Part shown: in pieces, positions 7,184 through 8,115 of the stretch
Numbering within the stretch: position 1 is the stretch's first letter
How the letters are laid out: every line of letters begins with the position of its first letter
Source: Desulfurellales bacterium
GTDB lineage: Bacteria > Campylobacterota_A > Desulfurellia > Desulfurellales > Hippeaceae
Assembly: GCA_027064405.1 (NCBI GenBank)
Contig: JAMOPP010000163.1
Span: 1-8,115, forward strand
Reading direction: 5' to 3'
Length of the DNA stretch: 8,115 nucleotides
Notes under the pieces: generated by a model
Database searches by the model: none
Told to the model about the DNA's origin: nothing
What the model saw: the letters and a program-made list of their open reading frames with translations, nothing else
Translations under genes and position numbers: made by a program

Positions 7184-7215
7184 ACGGCACCTCTTAAAAA
7201 CTTTTCTTAACCTTT

Positions 7216-7242
7216 AAATCGGATTAACAGCAAAAAACTTTA
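7216..7242 (-). promoter_or_regulatory. Predicted sigma-28 (FliA) promoter of flgMNKL
   Basis: On the minus strand TAAAGTTT (7235-7242) and TCCGATTT (7216-7223) are separated by exactly 11 bases. The enterobacterial sigma-28 consensus is TAAAGTTT-N11-GCCGATAA, so the -35 matches 8/8 and the -10 keeps the CCGAT core (5/8), at the optimal spacing. The -35 overlaps the flgJ stop codon. Transcription would start near 7208-7210, giving a leader of about 25 bases that carries the flgM ribosome binding site. A dedicated sigma-28 promoter for flgM is known in Salmonella, which supports the reading. The match was found by eye, not by a scored scan. Confidence 0.75.
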
Positions 7243-7983
7243 GTATTCTTTACTGTAAGCAAGTACCTTTTTAACATAATTTTGTGTTTCTTTAAAGGGA
7301 GGAATTCCTTTATATTTGGAAACATTCCCGGGTCCTGCATTATAGGCTGCAATTGCCATTTTACTGTTTTTGAACCTATTAATCAAAGATGATATGTATT
7401 TGGTTCCGCCCATAATATTTTCCTCTATATTCCATATATGCTTAACTCCCATTTCTAAAGCGGTTTGAGGCATAAGTTGCATAAGTCCCACAGCACCTTT
7501 ATTTGATATGGATTTAGGGTTGAATCCCGATTCAGCTTTAATTATTCCGTATATAAGCTGCTTTGGAACCTTGTATTTTTTTGATGCCTTATCTACGGCG
7601 TTATTAATTATCTCTTCTTTATTTTTGCTATGTTTAATATTTTTGTCTATAAATTTTGTTTCTGCCTTTAACGGTTTAATATTAATTTTTTTCGGCAGAT
7701 TCTTGTAGCTTACATAATCTTTCAAAGAATCAAAAAGCAATTTTCCTATACCAAAGGATGATTCGGTTGCGATTTTATTACTCAATGCATTCGTGTACAT
7801 AGATTTATAAATTCCATTTGCAGCGGAATTTTTAAGCAGAGGATCTTTTGGAACGGTTTTATCCATTTCCGATAGGAGCTCTCTAAGCATAATTTCTTCA
7901 AAGCCCTCGCATGCCTTTTTTAAAGCAAACTCTTTTTCACCTGCGGGATGGTTAATCTGACTGATTCCATTCATATCAATCAT
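7240..7983 (-). CDS. flgJ: FlgJ: rod-assembly domain fused to an SLT-type lytic transglycosylase
   Basis: Two-domain periplasmic flagellar protein of 247 residues. The N-terminal part (about 18-90) fits the FlgJ rod-binding family: LKKACEGFEEIMLRELLSEM (21-40), then GIYKSMYTNALSNKIA (57-72) and FGIGKLLFDSL (77-87). It is expected to cap the growing rod. A basic linker (about 92-125) leads to a lytic transglycosylase (SLT, GH23-like) domain at about 128-247. Catalytic Glu is expected at E151 in IIKAESGFNP (147-156), followed by GAVGLMQLMPQTA (163-175), AAYNAGPGNV (212-221) and ETQNYVKKVL (232-241). Enteric FlgJ instead carries a GH73 glucosaminidase domain, so the wall-cutting chemistry differs. 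There is no signal peptide, consistent with export by the flagellar type III system. The ATG overlaps the flgI stop by one base (TAATG), with GGAGA 8 bases upstream. Confidence 0.92.
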   Translation of the reverse strand: MIDMNGISQINHPAGEKEFALKKACEGFEEIMLRELLSEMDKTVPKDPLLKNSAANGIYKSMYTNALSNKIATESSFGIGKLLFDSLKDYVSYKNLPKKINIKPLKAETKFIDKNIKHSKNKEEIINNAVDKASKKYKVPKQLIYGIIKAESGFNPKSISNKGAVGLMQLMPQTALEMGVKHIWNIEENIMGGTKYISSLINRFKNSKMAIAAYNAGPGNVSKYKGIPPFKETQNYVKKVLAYSKEY

Positions 7984-8115
7984 TACATTATCTCCAAATC
8001 GGCATTTAGTGCACCGGCTTCTTTTAGAGCCTGAAAGATTGACATCATATCACGAGGTGTTGCACCCGCTTTATTTAAAGCATTAACGAGGTCGCTTACC
8101 TTTGCACCCTTTGCA
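7983..8115 (-). CDS. flgI: Flagellar P-ring protein FlgI, C-terminal end only
   Basis: The last 43 codons and stop of a gene entering from the right edge, found by translating the minus strand. The end reads VSDLVNALNKAGATPRDMMS, then IFQALKEAGALNADLEIM. This closely follows the FlgI C-terminal pattern (V..LN.LGATP.D.MSILQ...AG.L.A.LE..). FlgI is a secreted periplasmic protein that forms the P-ring around the rod in the peptidoglycan layer, so it implies a Gram-negative envelope. Its position immediately before flgJ is the classical flagellar order. The TAA stop overlaps the flgJ ATG by one base, indicating translational coupling. Signal peptide and main body lie outside the window. Confidence 0.92.
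   Translation of the reverse strand, partial: AKGAKVSDLVNALNKAGATPRDMMSIFQALKEAGALNADLEIM

Noticed and set aside
6909..7217. Plus-strand open frame with a membrane-protein-like translation
   Set aside because: It is antisense to flgM. Polar, charged codons of the disordered FlgM N-terminus read as Leu/Ser/Phe on the other strand, which explains the false hydrophobicity.
7253..7275. Possible sigma-54 promoter near the flgJ 3' end (TTGCT with upstream GG)
   Set aside because: The GG and GC elements are far too close together for a sigma-54 promoter (10 bases needed between them).
1..8115. CRISPR arrays, insertion sequences, tRNA or rRNA genes, tandem DNA repeats
   Set aside because: No direct-repeat arrays, transposase-like frames, terminal inverted repeats or structured RNA signatures were seen on either strand; almost all of the window is accounted for by conserved protein genes.

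Overview
All eight genes in this window lie on the minus strand, so transcription runs from the right edge to the left edge. The window holds two gene clusters and is almost entirely coding. The longest non-coding stretch is the roughly 158-base gap between flgL and hisF, so no gene-free stretch exceeds 300 bases. The sequence is visibly AT-rich (about 35-40% GC by eye).

Right-hand part (about 2283-8115): a run of late flagellar genes in the order flgI (3' end only), flgJ, flgM, flgN, flgK, flgL. FlgI forms the P-ring. FlgJ is the rod cap and, here, a peptidoglycan lytic enzyme. FlgM is the anti-sigma-28 factor. FlgN is the export chaperone for the hook-filament junction proteins FlgK and FlgL. 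Neighbouring genes touch or overlap: flgI/flgJ by 1 base, flgM/flgN by 8, flgN/flgK by 1 and flgK/flgL by 4. The only real gap lies between flgJ and flgM (56 bases), and it carries a good match to a sigma-28 (FliA) promoter. This suggests that flgMNKL forms a late sub-operon that FlgM itself can shut down until the hook is complete.

Left-hand part (1-2280): hisF (histidine biosynthesis), a mogA/moaB-type gene (molybdenum cofactor) and the first 282 codons of a branched-chain aminotransferase gene (ilvE), which runs off the left edge. hisF and mogA overlap by 14 bases. A near-consensus housekeeping promoter (TTGATT-N16-TATAAT) sits just upstream of hisF, so this metabolic group is probably transcribed independently of the flagellar genes.

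Organism: FlgI (P-ring) implies an outer membrane. The AT-rich composition, an oversized FlgL, a FlgJ fused to an SLT-type lytic transglycosylase and the flgIJMNKL order suggest a non-enteric Gram-negative lineage. Deferribacterota or a related deep-branching or delta/epsilon-type group would fit, but this is a weak inference.

No undescribed system was found. The points most worth a second look are the SLT-type FlgJ, the sigma-28 promoter overlapping the flgJ stop codon, and the 803-residue FlgL with large insertions.
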